Of a DNA stretch of 64,000 bases, positions 46,864 to 59,300 are shown one piece after another. Within the stretch, counting starts at the first letter, position 1. Each line of letters starts with the position of its first letter. The notes under the pieces were generated by a model. It was not told the DNA's origin and made no database searches. It saw nothing but the letters and a program-made list of their open reading frames with translations. Both the position numbers and the translations under genes were made by a program. The DNA lies in contig CM067322.1 in the NCBI GenBank assembly GCA_034231615.1, positions 61,829,032 through 61,893,031 of the forward strand, in the 5' to 3' direction. Origin of the DNA: Meghimatium bilineatum. Taxonomy: Eukaryota; Mollusca; Gastropoda; Stylommatophora; Philomycidae.

Positions 46864-47253
46864 TTTGTTTCACATTGATCATGTGACTGAAACAGCGCAG
46901 GATTTTACAAGTCAAAATAAGTCACAAATCAAATGATAAAAAAAAAGATAACAGGCTTTGTCAGGCCTTGATATCTCCAGTGTAGCCATTTTATTGATTT
47001 CCACTATGGAATTAGTGCTTTTCTAATCGTTTAGTTTCTGTAATTTGAAAATGGTGTGAGTACGCGTTATTTTAGTGTTTTCCCTTAATTTATGACTGGG
47101 ACGCGTAACAGCAAAGGCAGAGACGGATAAAAAGTTAATTCAAATAGTGCTTCTAGTGCTATGTTTACTTTTTACGTTTTTATATCTTAATAATACTTTT
47201 TCTTCGAATTCTTTTAACTAACATAAAAAAATCAATCCCCCCCCCCCCCCCCC
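46864..47253 (-). promoter_or_regulatory. VTI1B 5' flank, about 390 bp up to a hAT element
   Basis: This is the only unique-looking DNA between the VTI1B start codon and the hAT transposon at 47254, so the 5' UTR and core promoter should lie here unless there is an untranslated upstream exon. A few CpGs occur around 47060-47125. I see no clear TATA box. The right end is a run of C. Confidence 0.35.
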
Positions 47254-50200
47254 CAGAGCCGTCTTTACACCATTTTGGGCCCCTGGGCAAAGAAATAGTG
47301 TTGGGCCCCTGGGTAAAGAAAGAGTGCTGCCCCCCCCCCCGCAGGAATATAACAAATAAATGGTTGATAATATATGAAAAATAATGTATTATTTATTTTA
47401 TTGTCACTATACTAATTTCAACAAAATTGTTGCTAAAACATGTTGTACAGCTGCAACTATAATCAACATTAAACATGAAAAACAGAAAAGAGATTTTATT
47501 TACATGTTTTATAGTATTACATATGATATTTACAAAAACAAAAAAATTTACACACAAAAACAGATATTTACATATGTTTTTTTAAATAATAAGCACCATA
47601 ACATATTACATCTATTGCACAAGGTCAAACAAAGGTATTAAAATTCGGAATGGAAAAAAAATACTTAGATTAGAAAAATTTCAGTACGGTACTTTATTAG
47701 GCCCTATAACAAGCATTTGCAACATTTCTTTTCAGAAAATTGTTTTATTATCAAAAGTTTTATGAAGTCAATGATCTTCAGGATGTCATTTTCTATGCTC
47801 ATCAGTGAAAGCCAGTTCAAGCAATGCTGTCCCATTGTACTACAAAGCTGATTTTTTATAAGTTTAAGTCTTGAAAAATAACGTTCTCCTGTACAGTTGC
47901 TCACCATCGTGCACATGAACACTGAGTGCAATTTCAATGTTCAGAAAAACAGATTTTAAATTGTCCGAAATTATTTTTCTGTACAGTGCAGGGAGAGTCT
48001 CGCAATTTTCATCAAGAGCCATGTAATGCTTGAGATGCTCACATTCATTTAAAACGTCATCATAACTCAAGTCCTTGTGGTATGTATTGACAAGATGTTA
48101 GCATTTTTTATTTAGTGCATCAGAAGTAATGGTTTTTAATTCACTCAAGAAAGAAAACAGATTTCCAATTTGTGAATACACCTCTGCACATCTTGTTAGT
48201 TCAACAATTAAAGTGTCCAGAATAGGGAGGAAATTTCTACCTTGAACTTTTCGGACTTATTTATAAGTAACTCTTCTCCTGGCTTATCATACCTACTAAA
48301 ACGCACACTTCGGGTTCGTTCCCGTTTTTTTCCATCACTGTAATTGGCATCTGGACACATACTCCCGGCTTTGAATTCATATTCAGTGAATTTGTCTCTA
48401 GTTTCCTGAAGATAGCTTTTCAGCGACTCAAGAAGATTTGTGGTAACTAGGATGTTCACATCCTTTAATTGTAAAACTTTGCTTGTTGTATTCATCCTTT
48501 CTAGAATGCCCTTCCAAAGAATTGTAAGAAAGATTGTTTCAAGGTTTTCCATTTTTTTGCTAAAACCTTTCGCCTCACGCCTTGTTGTCACTTGCTGTTC
48601 ATTGTCACCTGATATAGAATCCAGTGCATGTTTTATTTTGTCGAAACCCCTACACAAAGCATGAACATCATCAAAATGTGCTGATCAACATGTGTCAGAC
48701 AGACGCTTGACCACAACATCTTTTTCTAAATATGATGTCAATACATTCCAGCGATAAGTAGAACCAGCAAAAAATGTATGCAGGTGCTGAACAAAGTCAA
48801 AGAATTTTATAGACTGTAGAGAACACTCTGCAGATTTTACTCCAACCAAATTCAGGCTGTGTCCTGCACCGGGGACATAGATGGCAAACTCATTGAGTTC
48901 ATGAATACGTGCCTTCAATCCAGTGTATCGTCCAGACATATTTGACGCATTATCGTATGATTGGCCACGGCAGTTTGATAGTGGAATTTTGTTCTCTTTA
49001 AGAAAATCCACAACAGTGTCTGTTAAATCCTTTGATCCATGAGAAAAGATGGGGATGAACATCAAGAAACGTTCCACGGGTTCGCAGTCTTTAATGTATC
49101 AGGCAGTAAATGTCAGTTGATCTATGTGTGAGATGTCTGGAGTAGAATCTACACTCATTGAATAATACTTTGACTCTTTTACTTCTTCAAGAATAGTACC
49201 AAGAACCTGTTGTCCCATTAAATCAATAAATTCCTCACAAATATTGGCAGATAAATATGACGTATTTCTTTTTCCATGATTGCCATACATTTTGAGATGT
49301 TCCTCCAGGAAAGGATCAAATTCACTCAGTAGCTCTAGTATACCTAAATAGTTACCATTATTTGCTGATCCAATAATCTGATTTTCGCCATGAAATGGCA
49401 AACCTCTGGAAGCAAGAAAACGAATTACAGAAACCAAACTTGTCAACACTTTATGCCAATATTCCTGCTCTGAGCAATGTTGCTTAAGTAATAAAGAATC
49501 TACACTTCCAGTTTCTGTATGCCTTATCAAATATTCCGTCATGCACTTTCTATGTTCTTCTCCATTTTCATGTTTTACAATAACATTGCTATGCTTCCAG
49601 TCATTGAACCCTGATATAGCAAAAGAAGATTCTTTCTTGGACAACAGGTGACATGCACAGCAAAATAAATGACCTTGGGATGGTGAATAGAGTGTCCATT
49701 CACGTTTTACAAACTCTCCATTCCGTAGTTCACATTTGAGCACATTGTCAGTTAAATACCTTGCCGTCATATTCTCTACAGCAGCTGTTTTATACAATCT
49801 GCGTGAGTTTGAGAAGTTACTATCATGGTTCTGACATGATGATGGCTCACTACGAATCCAGTAATCTATTGTGTTAGTGTCATTAATGTTCCATAGCCCC
49901 GGATCTGTCTCTTTTATTGCAAACTCCTTTACTACTACAGATACAGATTTGGGTATTTCCTCTTGTAAAATGTCACTAGAAGCAGCAACAGGCATAGGAG
50001 GTATATCTGCTGAAACTGGTTGATTGGTAGCAGGAATGTATGTAGATGTGAAAGCTATATCGGCACGGCTAATAGAGGGCCGTCGCCGCGTGCCCCAGGT
50101 TTATAAGTCCAATTTACAAATGGGCGGAGTTACTTCACTTCACTACAATACCCATAGAACAGCTAGGGAGAAACAGGAGGGGAGAATTTTTGCTAATCAA

Positions 50201-50571
50201 GACAAGGACATACAGGGAATACAGGTTTTATTTACCCACCATCAGCCACAGGTATTGCTATTCCGGGCCCAAAATTTCCTTAACTTGCGATAAAATTTGT
50301 CTTTGGAGGGAAAATAATTATAGGGATTAAACCTCAATCTACAGAATGTGGTAAATGACATTCCTGAACATTGGTCCAGGTTCAAGGTTGGAAGTGATTG
50401 CTAAACTTAAAGGGCCCATTCGCATATAAACACAAAATTATGAAACTTTTATAAAATAATACTAAATTTTATACGGGTTTTCCCGAAACCCTACAACATA
50501 TTCGCATGGGGCCCCTATGCACGTGGGCCCCCAGCAAATGCTTAACAGGCCTATGCATTAAGACGGCATTG
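47254..50571 (-). mobile_element. hAT transposon set in poly-C
   Basis: 3318 bp. Ends CAGAGCCGTCTTTACACC (left) and, reversed, CAATGCCGTCTTAATGCATA (right), typical hAT inverted ends with CCGTCTT in common. Outside both ends are runs of C (47237-47253 and 50572-50584), so the 8-bp target duplication is CCCCCCCC. GGGCCCC blocks sit near both ends. The transposase gene is described separately. Confidence 0.88.
47704..49995 (-). pseudogene. hAT transposase (ZMYM1-like, TTF finger + DUF4371 + hATC), nearly whole
   Basis: Reads from 49995 leftwards. N-terminus, then a TTF/zinc-finger-like part (DYWIRSEPSSC..., LYSPSQGHLFCCACHLLSKK) near 49860-49630; the DUF4371-type RNase H-like core with YYSMSVDSTPDISHIDQL near 49140 and NCRGQSYDNASNMSGRYTGL near 48960; the hATC dimerisation end TGERYFSRLKLIKNQLCSTM near 47900-47840. 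The opening 298 codons are uninterrupted. In-frame stops follow at 49099 (TA*YIKD) and 48685 (TC*SAHF), a frameshift near 48240, a stop near 48100, and a frameshift near 47930. With so few lesions it could be recent. It cuts and pastes DNA when intact. Confidence 0.88.
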
Positions 50572-50584
50572 CCCCCCCCCCCCC

Positions 50585-50740
50585 TGAAAGGAACTCCTAC
50601 TGGAAATCTCTTGTAGCTGAACCATTGTCCTACTATATTTCCAGCAGGATATAGTCCAAACAATAGAAATGCGCTGTGTTTCCGTTTTATTTGTGCAAAT
50701 GGTCCAATACATCCGCATTCGTCTGGGGATCAGTCTGAAG
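50585..50740 (-). mobile_element. GAA-type SINE, minus orientation
   Basis: AACTCCTACTGGAAATCTCT, CCTACTATATTTCCAGCAGG, ATAGTCCAAACAATAG, GTGCAAATGGTCC. It begins right after the poly-C next to the hAT element. Confidence 0.68.
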
Positions 50741-50906
50741 CAATTCCACATACCAGTATTCAAATTTTTGGATACCTTTAATAACATCAGACTGATATAT
50801 TAAATAAGTGAAATGTAGAATTGCCCTGGCAAAAGCTACATTTCACAAGATGAATAACACCTAAAAACTTTTTCACTTCAATTGACAAAGATATAGGGCC
50901 CCTTAA

Positions 50907-53562
50907 CTCTTTCAGGATATGATTATTTTTAGGTTTGGACCAAATTAATTTTCAAGTGTAGAAAAATGTCCTTACATGTGTATTTCATTGTATCACTTGA
51001 CATACTAATATTTATAAATAGTGTACGTGTAATATATCACTGGAAAGTGGAATGGATACAGAATATGAATATATAAGTACATTGATGATATTTGATTACT
51101 TCACAAGGTTAGAGTTTGTAAAACACACAAAAAGAAACTGAAAATATTAATTTATTAGTATAAATATTGTGACTTACCAAAATGTATCCAAACTTGTCAT
51201 TGATAATCATTGTTGATATCCATTTTTCAAGAATATTTACACAAGTATATCCATTTTACTTCATTATGCAGTTTAGTTGATGAATAAATATCAATAAATG
51301 TTAAAGTTATGTACATTTTTCTGAATGACATCAGAAGCAATAAAAATATGAAAATATTTACATCCAGTCACAGCTTTATTATTTACAAGTTTTTATTTGT
51401 TACAAATGAGATCATCTTGTGTGGTATTCCCTAAAGCATGATTTAGCATACAGATGTGACTTATGTGAAAATCCTATGCAGTAGTAACTACTGCGCTTTA
51501 ATATTTGCTTAGTAGCACAATGAGCACATTGCCTGTCTTTTCCACCGGAGTCAATGCGATGGGTGGTTCCCTGATACCTTTCAAGCTCTGTATTTACTGT
51601 CTTTCTTCCTGGCTTGGACAATAAAGCAGCATCAATGTTATTAGGTGCCTCTAATTCAAATAAACTACATAGTTCCTCTATCAATATGTCCTTGAAGTTT
51701 GAAAGGGGTATAGGCTTCTCTGTGCACGGGTGGCTCAGTGTGTATAAAATGTGGGCGTTGAGTTGTGTTATTTCCAACTCCCACATAAATACTTTTTTCC
51801 ACCACTTCACTGTTTTTCTTGTGTGGTTTCCATAATATGAAATCATCTGATCCACTATATCACATCCATTCATTGATAAATTGTAATTATGAATGGGTGA
51901 TGGTTTCCGGACTTCACTCCTACCCTCAATTCTAATTTCACATGTTGCGCTTCCACATGTTGTTACCACAGTTGGCAAGGTTTCTTCGACTTTTTATCTC
52001 TCCAGCTGACACACATAACTTGATCTTCATCATTTATGAACCATTTTGGTTGATAGACAGCTATTTTCTTATTCTTGATTTCTGGTGGAAACCTTCGTCT
52101 GTTCGCATTGAGAGTTCCAGTATAATGGTGATTTTTCTGCCGCAGAAACTGGACAAGAGGTAAGGATGAATAATACCTGTCAGCAAACAAATGGTGATGT
52201 CCTGTGATGCCTTTTTGTCAAAAGTTTGTCAAAGATTTTGACAGCATGGGTAGACTTTGTTTCAGTTTCCAGCCTGTATGTCATGTCCGCTCCAAAAAAT
52301 ACAGCAGGTTGAAAACAGATCCGGTGATGGAGTCACAGAGTCCGTATGACTTTATATGGTATATTTTTTGGCTTGCTTGCATTATATTGCTTGTGCCTAA
52401 ATCTTCCCTTGTGATCTATAACCATCTCATCTATACATATGTTTTCAGAAGGATAGAATGCTTTCTGAAAGCTTGCAACTAATTCATTTATGAACGGCTC
52501 TATTTTACATTTACCCTGTGCATCAGCTCCAGCCGCATGAAGTATTGATTGGTAAATCAATAAGAATTTGGTCCTGCTGAAATTTGATCCAAACCAGGGG
52601 CTACTTCTGTGTGTTTTTGTGGACCAAAAATCCTTTATAGAATGTTTGGGATTCAAACCCATGTTTATCAGGGTGGCGAGAACTTCATAAACATATTTCG
52701 GTCGAGCGGAATCCATTTCGAATAAGTAGAATATTTCCTTCAAGGTGTATTCATTTTCAATTTCTGCTGGGCATAAGAATTTACATTGACTATTAGATTG
52801 TCAATTATTGGTTCTGTCATCAAAGATAGCAAATACTGGAGAGGTGAGGCATTGTCAGGAAGGCCAACTTTGCTGCCAGAATGTATCTGTCTGAAGTGGG
52901 ACACTCCTATACTCTCTCCTTCTAGGGCTTCAAGCCACACAGCATCAGTCCTAGGCCTGCCTTGTTGATTTGTGGAAATTTGATGCATAGGCCTACTTGT
53001 AGCATTAGTAGGCCTAGAAGTACCAGCTGAATCAGTAGATTCATCACTACTATTAGATGCTTCTTCAGAGGAACTAACATTCCTTGATAAATTAAATAAT
53101 GAAATACTAATGACAATCAGTTGCTAAATTGTTAATAAAACCTACACCAGTTTGCTTTGGTTTCTTACTTTTCGGCAAGTCAACACTAGGCCTATAAACA
53201 CTATTGGAATCATCATTATCCGATTCACTAATTAGCAATCTCTGAAACATAACCCTAGCTTGTTCTGCACTGTATCTAGAAAAAGTGGGTGTTGCCATTT
53301 TTTCCAGAATTTCAGAAATAACAAACACAGCGTATGGCGGTCAAAGAAATGGTTTCTTTTACAGCCATGCAATTCGTCTTCAGTTTTCTAAAGGAAGTGA
53401 AGTTTCCTGGATGTTCAGAGGTTAACATAAAAAACTTGAACTGGGCAAAATGAAATATAACTGATCAATATATGATCAATCTAAAATCAAAGCCGTTAAA
53501 GTGGCGAAAGGTCCTGTAGACCCAATATTTAGCCGATATATCGTGGATCGGTCTCCAATGAG
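50907..53562 (-). mobile_element. piggyBac transposon, 2656 bp
   Basis: TTAA at 50903-50906 and 53563-53566, the invariant piggyBac target. Ends CTCTTTCAGGATATGATTAT and (reversed) CTCATTGGAGACCGATCCAC are only alike over the first bases. It contains the transposase below. Confidence 0.85.
51412..53328 (-). pseudogene. piggyBac transposase (DDD family), frameshifted
   Basis: Read leftwards. N-terminal acidic part with SESDNDDSNSVYRPSVDLPK (53250-53170), LLSLMTEPIIDNLIVNVNSY near 52800, PKHSIKDFWSTKTHRSSPWF near 52640, first catalytic Asp in NICIDEMVIDHKG (about 52430), second in MFADRYYSSLP (about 52181), third in MNGCDIVDQM (about 51861), then KWWKKVFMWELEITQLNAHI and a Cys-rich end (CAHC ... 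KSCFREYHTR). In the end domain two of the expected cysteines read Phe and Tyr. About four frameshifts and stops (near 53110, 52740, 52330, 51970) break it. All three catalytic aspartates survive. Confidence 0.9.
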
Positions 53563-53569
53563 TTAAACA

Positions 53570-55395
53570 ACCAGAGTAAATTGTTATTAGTATTTCTTTC
53601 TTCTGTGATTTATCTATATTTCTGTTTCAATAACTAAAGTAAAATGTCATTAGCATGTCATTCTTCTAAGATTGTTCTATATTCCTGCTTAAATAACTAA
53701 AGTAAAATGTCATTCTCCTGAGAAATATCTTTATTCCTGCTTAAATAACCAAAGTAAAATGACATTAGTATTTCATTCTTCTGGAATTAGTCTATATTCC
53801 TGATTAAATAACCAAAGTAAAATGTCATTTGTATTTCATTCTTTTGTGATTAATCTGTATTCGTTTTGTATTAACTAAAGTAAAATGTCATTAGTATTTC
53901 ATTCTTCTATCAATATTCCTGCTTAAATAACAAAAGTATAATGTCTTTAGTATTGTATTCCTTTGAGATTTATCTATATTTCTGTTTAAAGGACTAAAGT
54001 CAAATGTCATTAGTATTTCATTCTTATGGGATTTATTTATATTCCTGCTTAAATAACTAAAGTAAAATATCATTAGTATTTTATTCTTCTGAGCTTTATC
54101 TATATTCCTGCTTAAATAACTAAAATGTCATTATTTCATTCTTCTGGGATTTATCTATGTTCCTGCTTAAATAACTAAAGTAAAATGTCATTAGTATGTC
54201 ATTCTTCTATCTATATTCCTGGTTAAATAGCTAAAGTAAAAAGCTATTAGTATTTCATTCTTCTGGGATTTATGTATATTCCTGCTTAAATAACTCATGT
54301 AAAATGTCATTATTGTTTCATTCTTCTGAGATTTATCTATGTTCCTGTTTAAATAGCTAAAGTAAAATGTCATTAGTATTTCATTATTTAATGTATCTAT
54401 ATTTCTGCTTAAATAACCAAATTAAAATGTTATTAGTGTTTCATTCTTCTAGCATTAGTCTATATTCCTGGTTAAATAGCTAAAGTAAAACGTTATTAGT
54501 ATTTCATTCTTCTGGGATTTATCTATATTTCTGGTTAAATAATCAAAGTAAAATGTCATTGGTAGTTTTTCATTCTCCTGAGATTTATATACATTTCTGG
54601 TTAAATAATCAAAGTAAAATGGCATTAGTATTTCATTCATCTGGGATTTATTTATATTCTTGCTTTAATAACTAACCAAATTAAAATGTCATTAGTATTT
54701 CATTCCTCTGAGGTTTATCTATATTTCTGCTTAAATAACTCAAGTAAAATGTCATTAGTATTTCATTCTCCTGAGATTTATCTATATTCCTGGTCAAATA
54801 ACTCAAGTAAAATGTCAATAATATTTTCATTTTTCTTTCTATACTATTGCTTAAATAAATAAAGTATAATGTCATTACCCGGTATTATTTCATTATTCTA
54901 TCTATATTCCTACTTAGGTAAATAACAAAAGTATAATGTCTTTAGTATTTTATTCCTTTGAGATTTATCTATATTCCTGTTTAAAGAACTAAAGTAAAAT
55001 GACATTAGTATTTCATTCTTCTGGGATTTATTTACATTCCTGCTTAAATAACTAAAGTAAAATATCATTAGTATTTCATTCTCTTGAGCGTTATCTGTAT
55101 TCCTGCTTAAATAACTAAAATGTCATTATTTCATTCGTCTGGGATTTATCTATATTCATGCTTAAATAACAAAAGTAAAATATCATTGGTGTTTCATTCT
55201 TCTGAGATTTATCTATATTCTTTCTGTAATAACTAAATTAAAATGTCATTAGTATTTCATTCCTCTGAGGTTTATCTATATTTCTGCTTGAATAACTCAA
55301 GTAAAATGTCATTATTATTTCATTCTTATGAGATTTATCTATGTTCCTGCTTAATTAACTAAAGTAAAATGTCATTAGTATTTCATTATTTCATT
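53570..55395. repeat. 63-bp satellite array, main block
   Basis: About 29 diverged copies of a unit such as TAAAGTAAAATGTCATTAGT / ATTTCATTCTTCTGGGATTT / ATCTATATTCCTGCTTAAATAA. The unit is 63 bases, so the minus strand often reads a 21-residue repeat (MTFYFSYLSRNIDKSQKNEI). Larger blocks repeat too: 53905-54175 matches 54893-55160. Variation includes partial units and TA-rich changes. Confidence 0.95.
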
Positions 55396-55399
55396 TATC

Positions 55400-55865
55400 C
55401 ATTCATTCATTTTCCTTTTGCGCTGAAGTTAGCGCATAGGGCAGAGGTCAGATCTCTCCAATTCTGTCTGTTCAAAGCTTTTCTGTGCATTTCTTGAATT
55501 GTATGAATATTGGTTGTTTTACTTTCTCTAAGTATTGTTCTTCTGAGTGTTTCTTTTGGTCTACCCCTTGCTCTTTTGCCTGTAGGTATCCATTCAAGAG
55601 ATTGGTGGTGTATTCTGTTGGTGTCTGCGCGTAGGACATGCCCGATATAGGACCAATGCGTTTTCTGATAACATCTGTGATGAAATTTTGATGTGTTTCT
55701 TCTCTGGTTTTATCATTCGATTTGAATTCACTCCAATGGGTGTTAGTTATCCTACGAAGACATTTGTTCTCGAAACTCAGTAATTTATTTTCTGAAGATA
55801 AAGAGCTTTTCCAGCTCTCACATCCATATAGCACCGGAATAACGCAGGAATTAAATAAGCATATT
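55400..55865 (-). mobile_element. LINE family C 3' end inserted in the satellite
   Basis: Minus strand LLYGCESWKSSLSSENKLLS, FENKCLRRITNTHWSEFKSN, REETHQNFITDVIRKR, then after a shift an IGHVLRADTNRIHHQSL-like part and EQYLEKVKQPIFIQF. The tail is an (AATG)n run at 55392-55412. Satellite resumes on both sides. Confidence 0.82.
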
Positions 55866-56326
55866 TTCGTGCATTTTTGTATTTCTTATTAGTATTGTTA
55901 TTAGTATTGTTATTAAATACTAATAACAATTTATCTATATTCCTGCTTAAAAAAACATAGTAAAATGTTATTAGTATTTCATTCTTCTAGTATTAGTCTA
56001 TATTCCTGGTTAAATAGCTAAAGTAAAAAGCTATTAGTATTTCATTCTTCTGGGATTTATGTATATTTCTGGCTAAATAATCAAAGTAAAATGTCATTAG
56101 TTTTTCATTCTCCTGAGATTTATATTATTTCTGGTTAAATAATCAAAGTAAAATGGCAGTAGCATTTCATTCTTCTGGGATTAATCTATATTCTTGCTTT
56201 AATAACTAACTAAATTAAAATGTCATTAGTATTTCATTCCTCTGAGATTTATCTATATTTCTGCTTAAATAAATCAAGTAAAATGTCATTTGTATTTCAT
56301 TATTCTGGGATTTATCAATATTGCTG
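55866..56326. repeat. 63-bp satellite array, second block
   Basis: About seven units. 55965-56310 repeats the order of variants seen at 54440-54800, evidence of a higher-order unit of about 1 kb. Confidence 0.93.
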
Positions 56327-59300
56327 CGCATGGTTTTTGTCTGTTGGTCTCACCAATAGCCCATTAGACAAACCACCCATGCAACAGAAAAACCTAAGTA
56401 GATGACATGCCGTTATATTGAGGTTATCTATTATAGAAGCTTCATGGCATGTCATCTATACAATTATGCCTCTCATACTTTTAATTTTTTGTTACAATGT
56501 ATTTTATGCCATGTTGTTTTCTTTTTCTTTTTTTGTTTATGTATGCACCCTCTGTGGTTGGGAGAGAGCCAGAGATTTGCTGCACAACAGTGGGGAGGAG
56601 GAAACTGACAGCACTGTTTTTCCTATGGCTGAGGCCCATCATAGAGGCACACTGACTCAGGATGTGACAATCCTTTTGACTTGAACATTTGGTTGCATGC
56701 CTGGAGCAATAGAGACGCTTGGCATAACCAGTAGTCAATTGGTGGTAGGGAATGAGCACAGTGAACCCTATCTTGGCTGCAGTGGCTCGGAGCAGTTCAT
56801 AGGCTGAAACCTACTTTCCTAGTAGTGTGATAGTTGTTCTCTGGCTCTGGCCCAGGGTGGGACGAAAATCTACAGACTCCCCAGCAATATAATGCCAGTA
56901 CAAAACATACTAATTACAAACGAGATCGGACTTCGCCTCGGTTATCAAGGTCCGTGGCAGGCAGTGGGTAACCAGGCTACTCTGACTGAGAAATTAACTA
57001 CTGGAACGCATCCAAAACAACAGCACAAACACAGACATGCACAATACACAACACAGCAACAACACCTGCACAAGCACCAAAACATTAAACCCAGAAAACC
57101 TAGGAGGGAGAACCAGCAGAGCCAAGATTTTCATAAAATAAAGTCTTCGCTTAATATTCTACAACTGAACATCTGTGGAATAAGAAACAAAAAACTAGAG
57201 CTCGCTAATTTATTACATGCTCATAAGATACATGTGGCCCTCTTACAGGAGACTATACACAAAGACACTGACCCATATCTGTCAGGATATACCAGCTATG
57301 CCTGTAAGTTTAACAACTGCTGTGGCATAATTACTTATATCAGGAATGACATTTAAGGACATGTCACCCAACTAACAGCCAATCCCACAGACATGCAGAA
57401 GGTGACCATCTGGCACACTGGAAGAAATACACAATCTACAACATATACAGCCCACCTCTAGACAACATGCAATTTACTGGAAATCCATACAACACAATTT
57501 ATCAAAACGATACTTGCTGGTGACTTTAAAGGTCACTCCCCCCATTGGGGTTACCAGAACCACAATAAGACAGGAAGATATATAGAAGAACTCTGTGAAA
57601 CAACAAACCTGTCTGTCCTTCAAGATGCAAAGTCTGTACCAACACTTTTGCACAGGAGCCATCTATCTCTCAGTCGACCTGACTTGACTATCTGTTCTTC
57701 TGATATAATAGACTCTTGCTCTCTAGAAATACTTGATGACATTGGAAGTGACCACAGACCAATCCTCACCACCATAACTACAACCAACAAAGCATATTTC
57801 AAACAGAAAACTCTATGGAATTTTGGAAAGGCAGATTGGAAACTATTCCAAGAAACATCTGATTTCCTGCTAGGTAAAATCAAAACCAATGACATAGAAA
57901 CATTTACTACAGAAGTGACAAAAGCTATCCTCAATTCAGCATCACAAAGCATCCCAAGGGGCAGTAGGAAATCATACAAACCATTCTACAACAAAGAAAT
58001 TCAAGCTGGAATCCTCGATAGAAAAAAAGCAAGAGAAGTCTTTGAGATCTCACCTTCACAAGAAGCAAAAATCCTGTACAATAAAACATGTGCCAAAGTA
58101 AAACTAATAGTGAAGAAGGCCAAACATGATAAATGGGCAAAAACATGCGCAAATTTAGATCTAAAGAAAAATGGCAGAAAGGCTTGGGGGCTGATCAATA
58201 ATTTCTCTGGGAAAAGAAGAAGAACAAACAATAAACCTGTGATAGATGGAAACAGAACAATCACCACAGATCAGAAAAAGACATAACACTTTAACCACTT
58301 GTTTGCCAGTGTGAACAGAGTAGGGAAGCTGTCCGAGGCTGACAAGAAGCATCTGTACCTACTGAAGCAGCAAGAAAAAGTTCAAACCTCTGGCTCAACC
58401 ATATTTGATGATGACTTCAGTATGCAGGAACTCCAACAAGGGCTGAAGAAACTAAAGCCAAGAAAGTCTCCTGGACCAGATGAAATTTATAATGAAATTT
58501 TAACACACATTAGCACATCAGGGAAAGAAGTACTCCTTAAACTAATAAATATGACCTGGAGAAATAGAAAACTGCCTAAACATTGAAGAAATGCTCACAT
58601 CTTTCCCATCCTGAAAAGTAACAAACCTCCAGATGAACCCAAAAGCTACCGCCCCATATCCCTAAAATCACGTCTTGGGAAATTGGCAGAAAGAATGGTT
58701 AACGCACGACTTTACTGGTTCCTCGAGAGCTCAAACATCCTCTGCCATGAACAGGCTGGCTTCAGAAAAGGCAGTTGCACAGAAGACCAACTATTTAGGT
58801 TGACACATAAAATCCATGATGGATTCCAGGAAAACAAATGCACTGTAGCCATCTTTGACTTACAACAGACTTATGACCGAGTATGGAGAAAGGGTCTTTT
58901 GATGAAGATGATTGAGATGGGAATTAGTGAAAAGCTATATAACTGGATACAATACTTCCCCATTGACAGAACAATCCAGACAAAGATAAATAATGCAATC
59001 TCATCTAAAGAAGTTCTAGAGGAAGGCTTACCACAGGGTTCTGCTTTAAGTTGCACCCTCTTTCTCATTTACATTAATGACCTTGCCAAATATATCAAAG
59101 CTGAAAAAGCCCTCTATGCTGATGACTTAAAAATATGGCAGAGCCATGAGAATGTTGAAAGTGCTGCCAAAAGACTAAATGAAGATTTAAGAAGACTACA
59201 TGAATACTGTCAAACATGGAAGCTAAAAATAAACTGTGAGAAAACTGTCTATACCATCTTTACCAAGAGTCATAACGTAGCCAAATAAAATATCAGTCTA

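Noticed and set aside
53570..56326. CRISPR-like array or repeat protein
   Set aside because: There are no unique spacers between units, the genome is eukaryotic, and the open stretches follow only from the 63-base unit length.
56418..56684. ORF1 of LINE-B
   Set aside because: A frame is present also in the derivative at 26966-27211 ([13 protein letters not shown]), but it starts in unrelated sequence in the two copies and has no Cys-His knuckle or RNA-binding motif.
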